From: Parastagonospora avenae f. sp. tritici 18332-5
Lineage: Eukaryota; Ascomycota; Dothideomycetes; Pleosporales; Phaeosphaeriaceae
Length of the DNA stretch: 64,000 bases
Direction: 5' to 3'
NCBI GenBank assembly: GCA_022559985.1
Contig: JAFJTR010000048.1
Coordinates: 62,001-126,000, forward strand
How positions within the stretch are numbered: position 1 is the stretch's first letter; the number at the start of each line of letters is the position of its first letter. Both the position numbers and the translations under genes were made by a program. Below the pieces are notes generated by a model. It was not told the DNA's origin. It ran no database searches and was given only the letters and a program-made list of their open reading frames with translations. Below are positions 9,749 through 21,912 of the stretch, one piece after another.

Positions 9749-11745
9749 ATGGCGCTCATATGTAAGGCTTCTCGTGGTGGATTGAATGGATGGGAACGCT
9801 AACATGTGAAGCTTCACTCCTTGCATTGAGGAATAGCGACCGCATACAAAAGCTGCCGCCTTATCTCTCGGCCCTCTGTATTGTGGTTGGAATCGTATGG
9901 CTACTTGTACTGCCTCTGGACGAATACTCGCGACGGACATATGTCTCGGAGAATGCATTGCTTCCGGGACAAGTGCACACGTACTTTGACGGCTCCGAGC
10001 ATGATGTATTCAGAGCATACCGACACGAAGTCCACGGATTGATTGATAAGAGTGTTGAGGAGTAAGACCATGGCATATCAGATGACTATTGCCAGCACTA
10101 ACAATATCATAGGCGATCGAAAACGCTCGAAGGCATCTTCCTCGAACAGAACCTCAAGGTCGCAACGCAAAAGTACAACTACACCGTATCGAACCACACA
10201 CTCTCCGGCGAGAATGTCTACGCTATCCTCCAAGGTCCCCGCGCCGACGCGACCGAGGCCATGGTGCTCATTGGCGCATGGAAGAACATGGACGACGTGA
10301 TCAACAACTCTGGTGTAGCCCTTGTGCTCACCCTGGCACGCTACATGAAGCGCTGGAGTCTCTGGAGCAAGGACGTCATCTTCTTGATTTCTGGCGACAG
10401 CACAATTGGACCGCAGGCTTGGGTTGATGCTTACCACAATGAACACGACGAGCGATACGTGGAGAGCTTGAAGATCAAGAGCGGGGCACTGCAAGGCGCT
10501 GTGGCGGTCGACTATCCTGCGGGGCCTTGGGGGCATCGCTACGATAAGCTGCACGTCGTGTATGATGGAGTGAACGGCCAGCTACCAAATTTGGACTTGT
10601 TCAACACTGCCGTTCAAGTCGCGGGTGGACAAATGGGCATCGACTGTTCCATCCAGCGCATGTTCGGCCAGGACGACACCTACAAGCAGCGCCTCACAAC
10701 CATGGCTCGCGGCATGCTCTCCCAGGGCCTAGGCCACGCAACCGGTCCCCATTCATCCTTCATCCCATACCACGTCGACGCCATTACGCTCGTCACTGTC
10801 GGTGATGGCTGGCATGACGAAATCTCCCTCGGGCGAACCGTCGAATCCCTTTTCCGCAGCCTGAACAACCTCCTCGAGCACCTGCACCAAAGCTTCTTCT
10901 TCTACCTCCTCATGCACTCGAAGCGCTTCGTCAGCATCGGCACATACCTCCCCTCCGCCATGCTGATTGCCTTTAACTTCAGCATCACAGCGCTCGCGCT
11001 CTGGGTCAAGAGCGGGCAGCCCACTGAATCTGCGAATCCCGCGACTACCAGACGCATACCGCCCAAGGACCCCAAACCCGTTGCAGCAGATGACAAGAAA
11101 CCCGCTTCCGAAGCGACTGAAACTGAAGTAGTCAAAGATGGCAAGGACGTCAGCATCGTCCCCAAAACCACCACGACCGTAATCGAGCGCCCCCTCCTCC
11201 TCCCCGTCCTCGTCGTCCTCGCCACCCACGCCGCCGGCCTCGTGCCCATGTACTACTTCAACTCCTGGGATCTCGACATGCTGATGGGCATTTTCCTGAC
11301 GAGCGCCAATCTCGCCGTCCTCCTGCCCGTCGGCCTCGCCTTCATAAACTACTATGCCCTCGAACCCGCGCTGACGACGCAGCAAATCACGCTCATCCAG
11401 TCGTTCTCGCTGCTGTTGCTCGGCATGTTCTTGGCAGCCCTGGCGACGCTGAATTTCTCCCTGTCGTTTATTATTGGCGTGCTTACTACGCCGCTGAGTT
11501 TTGTGCGGAGGGCGAAACACTCGGGTGTGACGTTCCTGCAGCTTGGGGTGCTGGTCGTGTTGAACCCGATTATGGTGGCGCAGTGGAGTGCGTATTTGCT
11601 GGGCGCGGATTTGGCCGAGGTGTTGAGGGTAAGCGCGATTGGGTGGCATGTTTGGGGCATGTGGACGCAGGTGGTTGTGTGGATTGTGTGGGCGCCTGCG
11701 TGGGTGGTGGGTGCGACGATTGTGGCTGGGGGGTTGTTTGAGTGA
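9749..11745 (+). CDS. GAA1: GPI transamidase subunit GAA1
   Basis: Three exons, 9749-9761, 9812-10061 and 10113-11745, encode 631 residues. The tiny first exon gives MALI, and the join yields MALISSLLALRNSDRIQKLP, as expected for GAA1. A membrane helix at about residues 24-44 (YLSALCIVVGIVWLLVLPL) is followed by the luminal part with SENALLPGQVHTYF, SGENVYAILQGPRADATEA and IGAWKN. Several membrane helices fill the C-terminal third. The protein is part of the ER complex that attaches GPI anchors to proteins. A charged K/P/E-rich stretch at about residues 380-430 splits the membrane part. The stop lies 234 bp from that of RPN9, tail to tail. Confidence 0.93.
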
Positions 11746-11979
11746 TGATATTTTGAGGGGTGTAAGATATCATATAGGCAGTTGTAAGGCGGTGAAGAAT
11801 AAGACGTTATGGAAAGGTAATAGGGTTCATGGGCATTGTGATGGCTTTTCAGTTCATCGTCTTCTCATACATGTTGGCATGATGAGCATAATCTATGATT
11901 ACATCGCGCGTAAACGCGCTCTCTGGATCTGCTACAAGCGCAGCTCTACCGTTTAGACCATGGCATCTCCGTTGTGCGT

Positions 11980-13178
11980 CTACGCGGCCCAAACGTCCTT
12001 GCCTACACCCTCGATCCAGTTACCGAGCTGGTTGACGCTGGCATCCCACTCCTTCAAACGAGCCCGCATGCTCTCAATCTGCTTCATGTCCAGCACTTTT
12101 GGCTGCACCCAGTTGATGCGCGCAATCTCAGCAACCTGGTCGATCTGACCCCGCAGCAGCCCCAAGCTCAGCGCCTTCATGATCAGGTGCTCAATCTCGT
12201 TCGGCTGTACCTTGGTCTCCTGTGAGATCTCGGTGAAGGTCATGGCACGGTCGTGGGGTGGGCGACGGAAGACGGTCTCTGTGAGGGCGGAAAGGGAGAT
12301 CTTCTGGTAGAGGAAGGTCTGGTGCTCCTTGAGGAGGGGTACTTTGGAAATGTTGCCAGCGAGGACGTCATATGCGATCAGGTCGCCGCGGTTGAAGGCG
12401 AAGAGCAGGTCGCGCAGCCATGCATGCGGGGTGTTGACGAGCGAGTCGAGGATGGGGTGGAGAAGCAGCTCTCCGAAGTTGTAGATGGAATCTGAGACGA
12501 GAGCGGCGATGCTGAGGTCGTATGCGCGGGACTGACGTTCGCGGAGCTCCATGTCTTGGAGATCGACACAGGCTAGGAAGAGGAGGGCGTTCTTGTAGTA
12601 AGCCGCAAACTCATGCTTCGACTTGTAGTACTCTGCACTCGCCTTGTAGAACGAGGCGTGCACCACCGTCTCCACCGAGTCGAAGCTCTCTAGTATCTGC
12701 TCGCACTCATCGAGCTTCTTCTTCGCACCCTCCTCGTCCTTTAATCTTAATTGTATGCTGGCAGCAGCGACTGTGGCGTAGACGTAGGCATCTTGTGAGG
12801 CGGGCTTGTTGACGCTCTTTGCGAGGTCGTTGACGAAGGTGAGGCGCTCCTTGTCATCTATGATTGTTAGTATATTCATAATCGATACACGTGTGAAGAC
12901 ATACCCTTGTACTGTGTTGCTGCGCTGAGGCCGAGTGTGACGAGCTTGAGCTGGTTGATCTTGTTTGCGAAGCTCTTGATGAACGTCTCGAAGAAGGGTA
13001 TCCGCTGCTTCGCGCTGTCTGGATTCTCAAAGAACTCGATGAGCTTGTCGGTAAGCTCGTGCCACAGTTTTCGCTCCCAGTAGTCCTCGAAGGCGATAAA
13101 GTACTCTTGGAGCTCCTCCGGTGCCTGGTCCCGCGCATCGCCCAGCAGATTCGGGATCGTGTCCGTGTCCATGGCCAT
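11980..13178 (-). CDS. RPN9: 26S proteasome regulatory subunit RPN9 (PSMD13)
   Basis: Two exons, 13178-12905 and 12857-11980, with a 47-bp intron, encode 383 residues. The protein begins MAMDTDTIPNLLGDARDQAP. It is largely helical with TPR-like repeats and ends in a PCI domain (AMTFTEISQETKVQPNEIEH, then LIMKALSLGLLRG). This is the non-ATPase lid subunit Rpn9, which helps assemble the proteasome lid. It lies head to head with the complex I subunit at 13423, 244 bp between start codons. Length and sequence look normal. Confidence 0.93.
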
Positions 13179-13422
13179 GATTGCAGCTGTGTTGTGTCTA
13201 TCTGGGTGTACAGGTAGTAGTATTTAATCGTCCGAGATCGTGGGTGGGGCAGATGAAGGCGGAGGAGGTGCGTGCAAGTGTGGGATGTTGCTATGGATGG
13301 CGTTGCGGCGGCAGCTACCAAACTAGCGTTCGCCAAGATTCGTCACTTCCCGACGTCCATCCCTCACAGAGCTTCACCCAGAGCTTCACACGCCACGAAT
13401 ACGAGCCATTGACCGCCGCAAC

Positions 13423-14742
13423 ATGGCTCTGCCTCTCCGATGTGCTCGCGCTGGGGCGGCGTCGCGGACCCCAATTCCTTCGATGCGCACAGCCAGACTA
13501 TCGACCTCGACAGCCTCCCAGTCACGGATCAACTCGGACGTCAAGATCACCAGGTAGGACCTATCTGTGGGGGTCGCGAGTAGCTTGCTAATCTGTAGCA
13601 AGGACTGGAAAGCCGATTCTCACGGTAGCTGGCGGTAGATCGTCGCTAGGAGGTGCGCTGCAGCCAACATCGACACACTGGGACAACCGCTCACATATGT
13701 ACAGGATACACCGCGACCGTCTTTGGAGCCACTGGATTCTTGGGACGCTACATCGTGAACAGGCTGGGTGCGTGCAGGGAGCAGGTCAAATGGATACAGC
13801 CAACTAACGGCATACACAGCACGCTCAGGATGTACCGTTATAATCCCGTTCCGCGAGGAAATGGCCAAGCGCCACCTCAAGGTTGCTGGTGACCTCGGTC
13901 GCGTTATCTTCCTGGAAATGGACCTGCGAAACACTGCCTCCATCGAGGAGAGCGTGCGTCACTCTGACATTGTCTACAACCTCATTGGTCGCGACTACCC
14001 CACCAAGAACTTCGATCTCGAGGATGTCCATGTTCACGGAACCGAGCGCATCGTGGAGGCCGTTGCAAAGTACGACATCGACAGATTCGTCCAAGTCTCA
14101 TCCCACAGCGCATCGCTGGATTCGCCATCTGACTTCTACCGAACAAAGGCCCAGGGTGAACAGCTGGCGCGCTCCATCTACCCAGAGACTACCATCGTTC
14201 GACCAGCTCCCATGTTTGGATTTGAAGATCGCCTTCTCCACCGTCTTGCCTACCCTTCAAATATCGTGACTTCCAACAACCTGCAAGAGCGCCTCCGGCC
14301 CGTCCACGTCATTGATGTCGCCATGGCCCTCGAAAACATGCTACAGGACGACACCACCGCCGCTGAGACATACGAGCTCTACGGCCCAACCGAGTACTCC
14401 ATGGCCGAGATCAACGACCTTGTTGAGAAGGAGGCCATGAAGAAGCGAGGTCACGTCAATGTTCCCAAGCGCCTCATGAAGCCCATTGCTGAATACGCCA
14501 ACAAGTTCATTTGGTGGCCAATCCACTCTGGCGACGAAGTCGAGCGTGAGTTCATCGATCAGACAGTAGACCCCAAGGCCAAGACCTTCAAGGATTTGGA
14601 CATTGAGCCTGTGGAGCTGAAGAGCTTGACGTTCGAGTATCTCAAGGGATACAGAAGTTCAAACTACTACGACTTGCCACCAATGAGCGAGAAAGAGAAG
14701 AGGGAGGAGAAGAAGTACCTGCATGTTTTGGACGATCAATAG
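13423..14742 (+). CDS. NADH:ubiquinone oxidoreductase 39/40 kDa subunit (NDUFA9-like)
   Basis: Four exons, 13423-13553, 13603-13652, 13705-13767 and 13820-14742, encode 388 residues. The three introns are 49-52 bp. The first ~35 residues are rich in R, S, T and A with no acidic residue (MALPLRCARAGAASRTP), as a mitochondrial targeting sequence should be. A Rossmann fold follows with ATVFGATGFLGRYIVNRL. Then come the SDR-like parts VYNLIGRDYPTKNF and FYRTKAQGEQLARS. The subunit binds NADPH in complex I and is not catalytic. The stop lies 152 bp from that of the DUF155 gene, tail to tail. Confidence 0.93.
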
Positions 14743-14894
14743 ATGTGGCAGAGGGGTGGGAGCTTGTAAATAAGGCTCGTAGATTTGCATGAGCTGGATT
14801 GTAAAGAAATCAAGTCTATTTTCCTTTGTGTTCAACATGCGAAGTCTATATCATATCTGAGTGGGGGGTATCACATAAAATCCAAAGCCAACCA

Positions 14895-16280
14895 TCATGT
14901 ACTCTCCACCTCTTTACTCGCCACCTTCTCCTTCTCCATCAACACCAACACATACCGTCTCACCAGACTCTCCATACTCCCCTCATCCTCCCTCTCCCGC
15001 CTCTCCATCCAATGCCGATAAACCTCCAACACAACCTCCACCGCAATGAGCGCGATAATCGCCCACTCAAGCCTGAGCCCATGTTTCTCACTCAACTGCT
15101 CGCGCAACACACTCGCAATCTCCTGCGCGAAGCCTATCTTCTCGTTGAGGACTTTAATGCGCACACCGACGTCGAGCGCGCGGCCCACTTGGTCGTAGTA
15201 CTCACCGAGCCCGAGCTCGTGGCGGCTGTCCCAGAAAATGTCGGGCATGGAATCCGTGAGCTCGGAGTAGAGGTTGAGCTGTGCGCGGATGGAGAGTAAT
15301 TCGCCAGTTTTGCGCAGGATGAAGGAGCGGGTGAAGAGCGTCGAAGGGGCGAGGGAACTTAGAGCTGACGGGATGGAGCGGGTGGAATGCTGATAGTCGG
15401 ACAAGAGTGTTTCGAGAATAGAGAGCTTCGTTGAGCGCGCGAGGCCAGATGAGAATGCGATTTTGGCGAGGATGGTATCGACTTCGTGGCGCTGGGGGTT
15501 TTCGGGGGGGTCGGTGGGAGATGGGTGGTTGGATGTGGAGTCGTGGTCGGGCTCGGCTTTGGTGCCGAGCACGATGGTGTCGCCGACGACTTCGCTGGTT
15601 TCTTTGCTGGGGTCTTCGAGGTAGTCCAGGTCTTCGGTTTCGAGCATGTCGAGGTGGGAGCCTTCGGCGGCGGCGGGGAGGACTTGGTTGACGAGCTTGA
15701 GGGCTTCGCGTTCGCGGACGTTCCAGATTACGACGGTACCGGAGGGGAAGATGAAGATGTCGCCTTGCTGGTAGTCTTTGACTTCGGAGGGTTTGTCGGA
15801 CGTTTGGACGTGTATGACTTGGGGGTATAGTCCGGTGGAGAAGGGATCGAGTTCGTAGCCCTGTTGCTTGACGAGTTTGGCAGCGGCTGTGATATCGTAC
15901 GTCTCAGCGGCGCAATATGCTGTAACTGTCTTCGTCTCTGCATCTGGGTCTACAAAGCGTTGTCTTCCCCGCGACTTGACGAACGTCCGCGACCTCTGAG
16001 CTTCAACTGCTATGCTGCGCAGAGAAGTCTTCCCGCTCTTTCTTGAGGACTTCGGTCCCGCATCTTGTTTTTTCTTCAACGTCTCCTCCTTTGTATCCTC
16101 CTTAAATGGTATTCCATCAGTTGACTGGGTGAAATCGAACTTCTTGGACCGGCCTGAGGTATTGGAGAAGCATCGTGCTGACGAGCTCGCGGATGGAGAT
16201 ATTCGACATGTTGTAGTACGCGATGCACGGAGAAGGCATCTATTCACGCCAATGGTTGGGAATACTCGGCAAGGAAGCAT
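14895..16280 (-). CDS. DUF155 mitochondrial inner-membrane protein (RMND1/MRX10-like)
   Basis: A single exon encodes 461 residues. The N-terminus (MLPCRVFPTIGVNRCLLRAS) is basic and fits mitochondrial import. A K/E-rich stretch is followed by the DUF155 core: TAYCAAETYDITAAAKLVKQ, GDIFIFPSGTVVIWNV, LEDLDYLEDP-like acidic segment, and later DIFWDSRHELGLGEYYDQV and IKVLNEKI. A membrane helix at about residues 415-435 is followed by a charged tail. Relatives are human RMND1 and yeast MRX10/RMD1, linked to mitochondrial translation or gene expression. It lies head to head with VPS41, 230 bp between start codons. Assignment to the family is firm; which paralog it is remains open. Confidence 0.85.
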   Translation of the reverse strand: MLPCRVFPTIGVNRCLLRASRTTTCRISPSASSSARCFSNTSGRSKKFDFTQSTDGIPFKEDTKEETLKKKQDAGPKSSRKSGKTSLRSIAVEAQRSRTFVKSRGRQRFVDPDAETKTVTAYCAAETYDITAAAKLVKQQGYELDPFSTGLYPQVIHVQTSDKPSEVKDYQQGDIFIFPSGTVVIWNVREREALKLVNQVLPAAAEGSHLDMLETEDLDYLEDPSKETSEVVGDTIVLGTKAEPDHDSTSNHPSPTDPPENPQRHEVDTILAKIAFSSGLARSTKLSILETLLSDYQHSTRSIPSALSSLAPSTLFTRSFILRKTGELLSIRAQLNLYSELTDSMPDIFWDSRHELGLGEYYDQVGRALDVGVRIKVLNEKIGFAQEIASVLREQLSEKHGLRLEWAIIALIAVEVVLEVYRHWMERREREDEGSMESLVRRYVLVLMEKEKVASKEVEST

Positions 16281-16510
16281 CGCGAGCGCTGTAACATCTA
16301 ACCATATTGTCTGTGAAGAGTGGTGCCGATAATGACATGCGGGACGAGCGTGATAAACTTTTGTGGAGCCGAAGCTACCTAGCGCGGATCGTCATAGTGC
16401 CAGGGCCAGATGCCGGGGTCGACGCACTGCTTCCACGCGCTCACACGTCGTCTTCACCACACTACGCAGCTGCAGCGCCTCATAAACTCACCGCAGCTCA
16501 TGCCACCAGC

Positions 16511-19500
16511 ATGGCTGCGGAAGCAACCGAAGAAGAGCCGCGCACGCCATCGCGCGACCAGTCACGGCTCGAGAAGGTCGACAGCAATGGCAAAGAGAGC
16601 GTAGACGAGGACTCAGACGACGATGAGGACGCCGAGGATGAAGAACCGAAGCTGAAGTACAATCGCCTGACCAGCAATCTCCTGCCGCTATACCGAAATG
16701 GCGACGCGACAAGCACTTTTGTGGTTGCGGGGGATAAGATGGTACGGCCATAGCTCCCAGAGCTGTCACACCTCAGAGACACATGCTAAGCTGTAGATAG
16801 ATTGCAGGCACACATAATGGAAACATTGTGAGTACTCGAATACATGTGGATACCTGCACATATGCTTACAGATACAGCACGCCATCAACATCCCTGCGTT
16901 CCAGACACTACGCACCTACAACGCCCACCCGTCCGCCTCTGTAACTGCGCTATCAGTGTCACCACTACTACCTTCACAGCCCTTCGTATCGGCACCCGAT
17001 CCCGCCGACTCTTCTTCCAGAAGAACCGCATCGCCTGCTGCCCAAACACCGTCCCCTCGCACGCCGCGCCAGGCCCAAGTGCCTGCGATACCGTCTAACC
17101 AGATATACATTGCATCCGCTTCCATAGACGGAACCGTCTGCGTTCAGTCCTTGACAGACTCCAAGGATGTTACACTGCGGAGTTTCGGGCGCCCGGTACA
17201 AGCGGTCGCATTGTCGCCCAACTACAAGTCAGATCGGTCGTACCTGTCCGGTGGTCTGGCTGGAGAACTCATCCACACCACCGGAGGCCAGATAGGAGTC
17301 AAGTCGAACGCAAACACTAACTCAGCATCGCAAGCTGCTGCAGGATGGCTAGGCGCCATTGGGCTAGGCGGTCATGGGGGTAAGGACACCATACTGCACT
17401 CTGGAGAAGGAACCATCAGTGGCATCAAATGGTCTCTATCTGGCAAATTTGTGGCTTGGTCGAACGAATATGGCATCCGCATCATGCGAACCGATCTGCA
17501 TCTTGACAGCGCCGACTCCGACCTGGCATGGAAACGGGTGGGCTTCGTCGACAGACCTAATCGTCGCATTTGGGAGGATATGGCGGGAGTGTGGAAGGCG
17601 CGGATGGAGTGGGTTGATGACCAATCTCTTGAGTCGGACGAAGATGATACCGTGAGTGTGAATGGGGGCAAGTCGGATTCTACACTCCCTCACCAGAGAG
17701 TCGCGCAAACCCCACACAGCGCGAAGAGAAGGAAGGTTGAGAAGTTAGTCATTGGCTGGGGAGACACAGCTTGGATCGTCCGTGTGTATCCTGGTGGCAC
17801 TGGCACTGGTAAGAACGTTGGCGAGAAGTCTGTCGGCAGTGCCGAAATCGTTTATCGGTATGCACTCTCATTTCCTGTCGCTTATCCCTGCTGACCAGCC
17901 TAAAGACTCCATTTCGACGATTGTGTTGTTTCTGGCATAGCGCTTTATACCCCTTCTTTACTTCTTGTTCTTGCTTACCGGACCCGCGATGACGACGACA
18001 ATCCCATCACTCAGGACGATAAAACGCCACGGCGTGGCATGCATCGAAGAGCGAATGGGTTACAGCCTGAGCTCAAGCTCATCAACCCCGCGACTCAAGA
18101 CGAAGTCGAAGTTGATTCGTTGACAGTGAGCCGCTTTGAAACTCTCTCTGCAGCTGATTACCACTTGGGCACTTTATACGTACCCCACCCACAGACCATG
18201 ACTCCTGCACAGAGAAGTGCACTAGAAGCTATTGGCGGTGGTATCTGGGATGTAGGAGCGGGGGCAGCGCGGATCCTTAGTACTGGAGCCAGCGTCATGA
18301 ACATCCCGTTCAACTCTGACTCGAAAACGCCTCCGCGTGCCCCATCCATGTCGTCTGCGAGTGCCGGAAATGTGTCCTCGTCGGCGCCCGGAAAACGACC
18401 AGCTCAAATTCATCCAAACGCTGCAACAGCTGGTCTGAAGATCTTCATACACAGTCCGTATGATTGTGTTTTGGCCATCAAGCGTGATCTCTCCGATCAC
18501 TTCCAGTGGGAATTGGAGCACGAGAATTACAAAGATGCATGGGAACTATTGGAAGACCATCCAGAAATAGCAGCATCCGCTGCTCAATTGCCAGCGTCGG
18601 AAGGGTCTCCAGCAAGCACACCAATGAAAAAGCAAGGCAGTCTACATGAATTTTTCGCCGATGAAAGCGAATCACAAACTACAGTATCCGCCACAAGAGC
18701 AAATCAGAATTCGGCAATCGAGAAAGAAAAGAGACGCATTGGTGATCTATGGGTGCAGCAGCTTGTAAGCTCCGACAACTGGAAAGAGGCGGGTAAAGTC
18801 GCTGGACGTGTACTCGGCACGTCAGCAAGATGGGAGCACTGGGTCTGGAAGTTTGCGCAAACAAACCACTTCAACGAGATATCGCCGTACATACCCAAAA
18901 AGCCGATGCAGCCACCACTGCCTTCGATGGTTTATGAGGTGGTACTGGGACACTACATCATACATGATCGGATACGTTTCAAACACGTACTTGAAGCATG
19001 GGACACGGACCTTTACGACGTTAACAGCGTCATTGAGGCTATCAAGAGTAAGCTCTCCGCCGGCGATGTCACGGAAGACTCGATCGAGGGCGATGTGCAA
19101 GGAAGAGACTGGCGAATACTGCAAGATGGGCTTGCCAAGCTGTTCCTTGCAAGCGGTAGGCAAAGAGAAGCTCTGCGGTGCTATATCCGTTTACAGAATG
19201 CGGACGCTGCCATGACGCTGATTCGGGACTTCCATCTCGTAGAAGCTGTGCGAGACGACATACCTGGATTTATCATGATGCGAATATCAAAAGACCAAAT
19301 GGATTCTGCGCCGTTGCTGGAGCTGGAGGATGCGTCTACTGAAGCAATCAACGTACTCGTCGAGGAGGGGTGTCGAGGCACAATACCTGCAGCTGACGTC
19401 GTGTCCCAATTACAACAGAAGAAGGAGCCGTTCCAGCCATTCTTATTCTTTTACCTCCGGCGATTATGGAAACCGGAGATGCACGAGCGGACAGGAAAAA

Positions 19501-20663
19501 CAGCAAAAGAACGGGTAGCTGAAGACCGTCTGGCCGCTGATGGCAAGATCGTTGCAGAAGAGTTTGCGGACCTCATGGTCGATCTCTTTGCAGAATATGA
19601 CCGAGAACTGCTCATGGAGTACTTGAGAAAGAGTCAAAGCTACGATTTGAGCAAGGCGACAACTGAGTGCGAGAGGAGGGAGTACATCCCAGAGCTTGTG
19701 TAAGTTGAGAAACCCCGCATCGCTATGACACTGCTAACATGTCACAGACACATCCTCTCAAAGACCGGCCAAACGAAGCGTGCCTTGTATCTCATCATTG
19801 AAAAGCTCTCCGACGTCAGCTTCGCAATTTCATTCGCCAAAGAACAAGACGACTCGGACCTCTGGAACGATCTTTTAGAATACTCCATGGACAAGCCACA
19901 TTTTATTCGCGGCCTCCTCGCCGAAGTTGGCACCGCCATCGACCCTATCAAGCTCGTGCGCCGTATCCCAGAAGGACTTGAGATTGAAGGTCTACGAGAC
20001 GGCATCGGCCGCATGGTCCGCGAGTACGAGATCCAACACTCCATCTCCGAAGGTGTAGCGCGAGTGCTACGCGGCGAAGTCGCAGCCGGCATGGACACAC
20101 TTCGTGCTGGACAGAAGAGAGGCGTCAAGTTTGAGGTCGAGATTTGCGACGACAGCCCAGGACACAAGAAACGCGACAAGGGCGTTGATGTCATTGCGAA
20201 GGGCATCGAACCTACTAGAGCGGCAAGAGCAACAGCAATAGCAGATGACAAAACAATAGCCGTCACATCTACCACAAACGCAGCACACATCGACCCTCCT
20301 GCTCCCGAAACCCCCGTGGGCGAAGCACCACCCGGTCACTGCACCGGATGTCACCGCCCCTTCACTCTCCCCACCCCCGAAGAGTCGGAAATCATAGATG
20401 GCCCACTACCTCTATCGCGCGACACCCTAGTAGGCTTCGCATGCGGCCACGTCTTCCACCTCAGCTGCCTGCTCCCCAAAACCAGCGCCAGCGCCAGCGT
20501 AGCAGCCACTCTCCAACAACAACTCGCCAGCGACGCGCTGGAAGGCGAGGGCCAGTGGACGCGCAGCGTAGGCGCCAAAGTAGCGCACGCCCACGTCATC
20601 AAGAATGCCGTTGGGCGCGGGTGCGTGGTGTGCAGGGAGAAAGAAGTCATCGATGACGAGTAG
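16511..20663 (+). CDS. VPS41: HOPS complex subunit VPS41
   Basis: Five exons, 16511-16741, 16801-16827, 16878-17857, 17906-19699 and 19748-20663, encode 1315 residues. Exon 2 is only 27 bp (IAGTHNGNI). An acidic N-terminal stretch (DEDSDDDEDAEDEEPKLKYN) leads into WD-like repeats (IAGTHNGNIHAIN; FVAWSNEYGIRIM). The alpha-solenoid/clathrin-repeat part follows (FQWELEHENYKDAWELLEDH), then a C-terminal RING-H2-like finger (CTGCHRPF, FACGHVFHLSCLL, CVVCREKE). Vps41 tethers membranes at the vacuole and binds Ypt7 and the AP-3 coat. The start at 16511 was chosen over an in-frame upstream extension because family members begin near the acidic stretch. Confidence 0.93.
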
Positions 20664-21030
20664 AGAGCGGATGCAATGTATGTACGGAAGATTATTGGAA
20701 GAAGTTACTGCGGGGATCTGGTGGGGGGTTTAGATGCATTTGTGTTAGTAGATTCGTATATTGGCATGAATGAGACTTTGCGTTCGCATTCTACAAGACT
20801 TGTTCTTCGCTATGGTATTGATCATGACGACGGTACTTCTTTGGCGATTACTCGATGCAGTAATATTATCTGAGGTGTTGAACGCGGCACTACGAAGGGC
20901 GTGCAGCGAAGGGCGTGATATGTCACCTGTTAAACGCAAAAGGCGAGGGCCGGGAGGTACAGCGTGATGCACGAAACTCTTACTAACTAGATACAGCACG
21001 AGATACTTCTCGATGCAGAAGGTTTGCTGG

Positions 21031-21070
21031 GAAGTGTGGATTGCAACGGAAGGGCGTGAAGGGGCGTGAA
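21031..21070 (+). repeat. G-rich repeat with AAGTGTGGATTG motif
   Basis: GAAGTGTGGATTGCAACGG is followed by AAGGGCGTGAAGGGGCGTGA. The same layout occurs at 21187-21225 and, on the minus strand, at 7108-7201. A further G-rich tract without the leading word lies at 21085-21110. Confidence 0.5.
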
Positions 21071-21186
21071 TTTGGATTAGTTTAGTAGAGGGCGAAAGGG
21101 GCGTTGAAGGGCACTGTATATGCAACCTCGCGACATTGATAAGCTTGATTTGAGAACCAAACTTCTAGAAAAGGAAAGTTTGATAG

Positions 21187-21225
21187 AAAGTGTGGATTGT
21201 AGCTCAAAAGGGCGTGAAGGGGCGT
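21187..21225 (+). repeat. G-rich repeat with AAGTGTGGATTG motif
   Basis: AAAGTGTGGATTGTAGCTC is followed by AAAAGGGCGTGAAGGGGCGT. It is the closest match to the minus-strand copy at 7108-7201, sharing GTGTGGATTGTAG and a G-rich tail. Another tract of the same kind lies at 21372-21398 (AAAAGGGGCGCGAAGGGGC). Confidence 0.5.
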
Positions 21226-21912
21226 TTCCTCTAGCGCAGGGCGCGAACGCCCTATCACACGTAACTCTGACATTCGTATGGCGAGGTGAATTACCGTATT
21301 CGGACACTTTTTGTAGAAGTGTCGAAGATAGTGGAAAGGGCACAAGCTAGTGCAGGTGAAGTACGTTAGCGCAGGGCAAAAGGGGCGCGAAGGGGCATAC
21401 TGAGCCAGTAGAAAGCGTGTTCGCTTACACGAACATCTGGACGTCTTCGGACGACCTCACCACGACCGCTACAGAGATTCAAATACAACACGAAAGTCGA
21501 ATCAGAATGCACATGTACCCCGCGATTTTACGATCAACCTAATCCCAAATCTACCAAGGTCCTCCGCATTCTCCCGCCGGTCAATTAAGCTGCCCCCATT
21601 TTTACCCCAGGTTTCTTGTATCGCGGGATTCAGCCGAGATGCTGGGTCATTGGTGGAGACGGACAGGATGGGAATTTTGCGTCAGTCATGTTGCGACAGG
21701 AGATTAAGATTTGTGGGAGAGTGCAGGCATGGCCCTGGCTCCGAGAGTATTCGGAGACGAAGGGTAGAGGCGATCAACGGAGAAATATCGTGCGATGGAA
21801 GGATGACAAGGGGAGGCTTAGAATGCTTATATGTGTGATGCGAGTCTTGAACTACGTGACGGCAGACGGTGCTTTGTTTTGGTAGTCAAGCCTTACATAC
21901 CTACTTCGCAAG

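Larger units (their letters stand above)
20664..21912. other. Intergenic with G-rich repeats
   Basis: The stretch holds several G-rich tracts (20895-20920, 21031-21110, 21187-21225, 21368-21398) and then the promoter of the beta-helix gene. No gene was recognised; the short frame at 21616-21885 has no family resemblance. Confidence 0.5.

Noticed and set aside
10753..11649. 298-codon open frame on the minus strand
   Set aside because: It lies opposite GAA1, whose frame is clearly the coding one; E/R/G-rich shadow of biased third positions.
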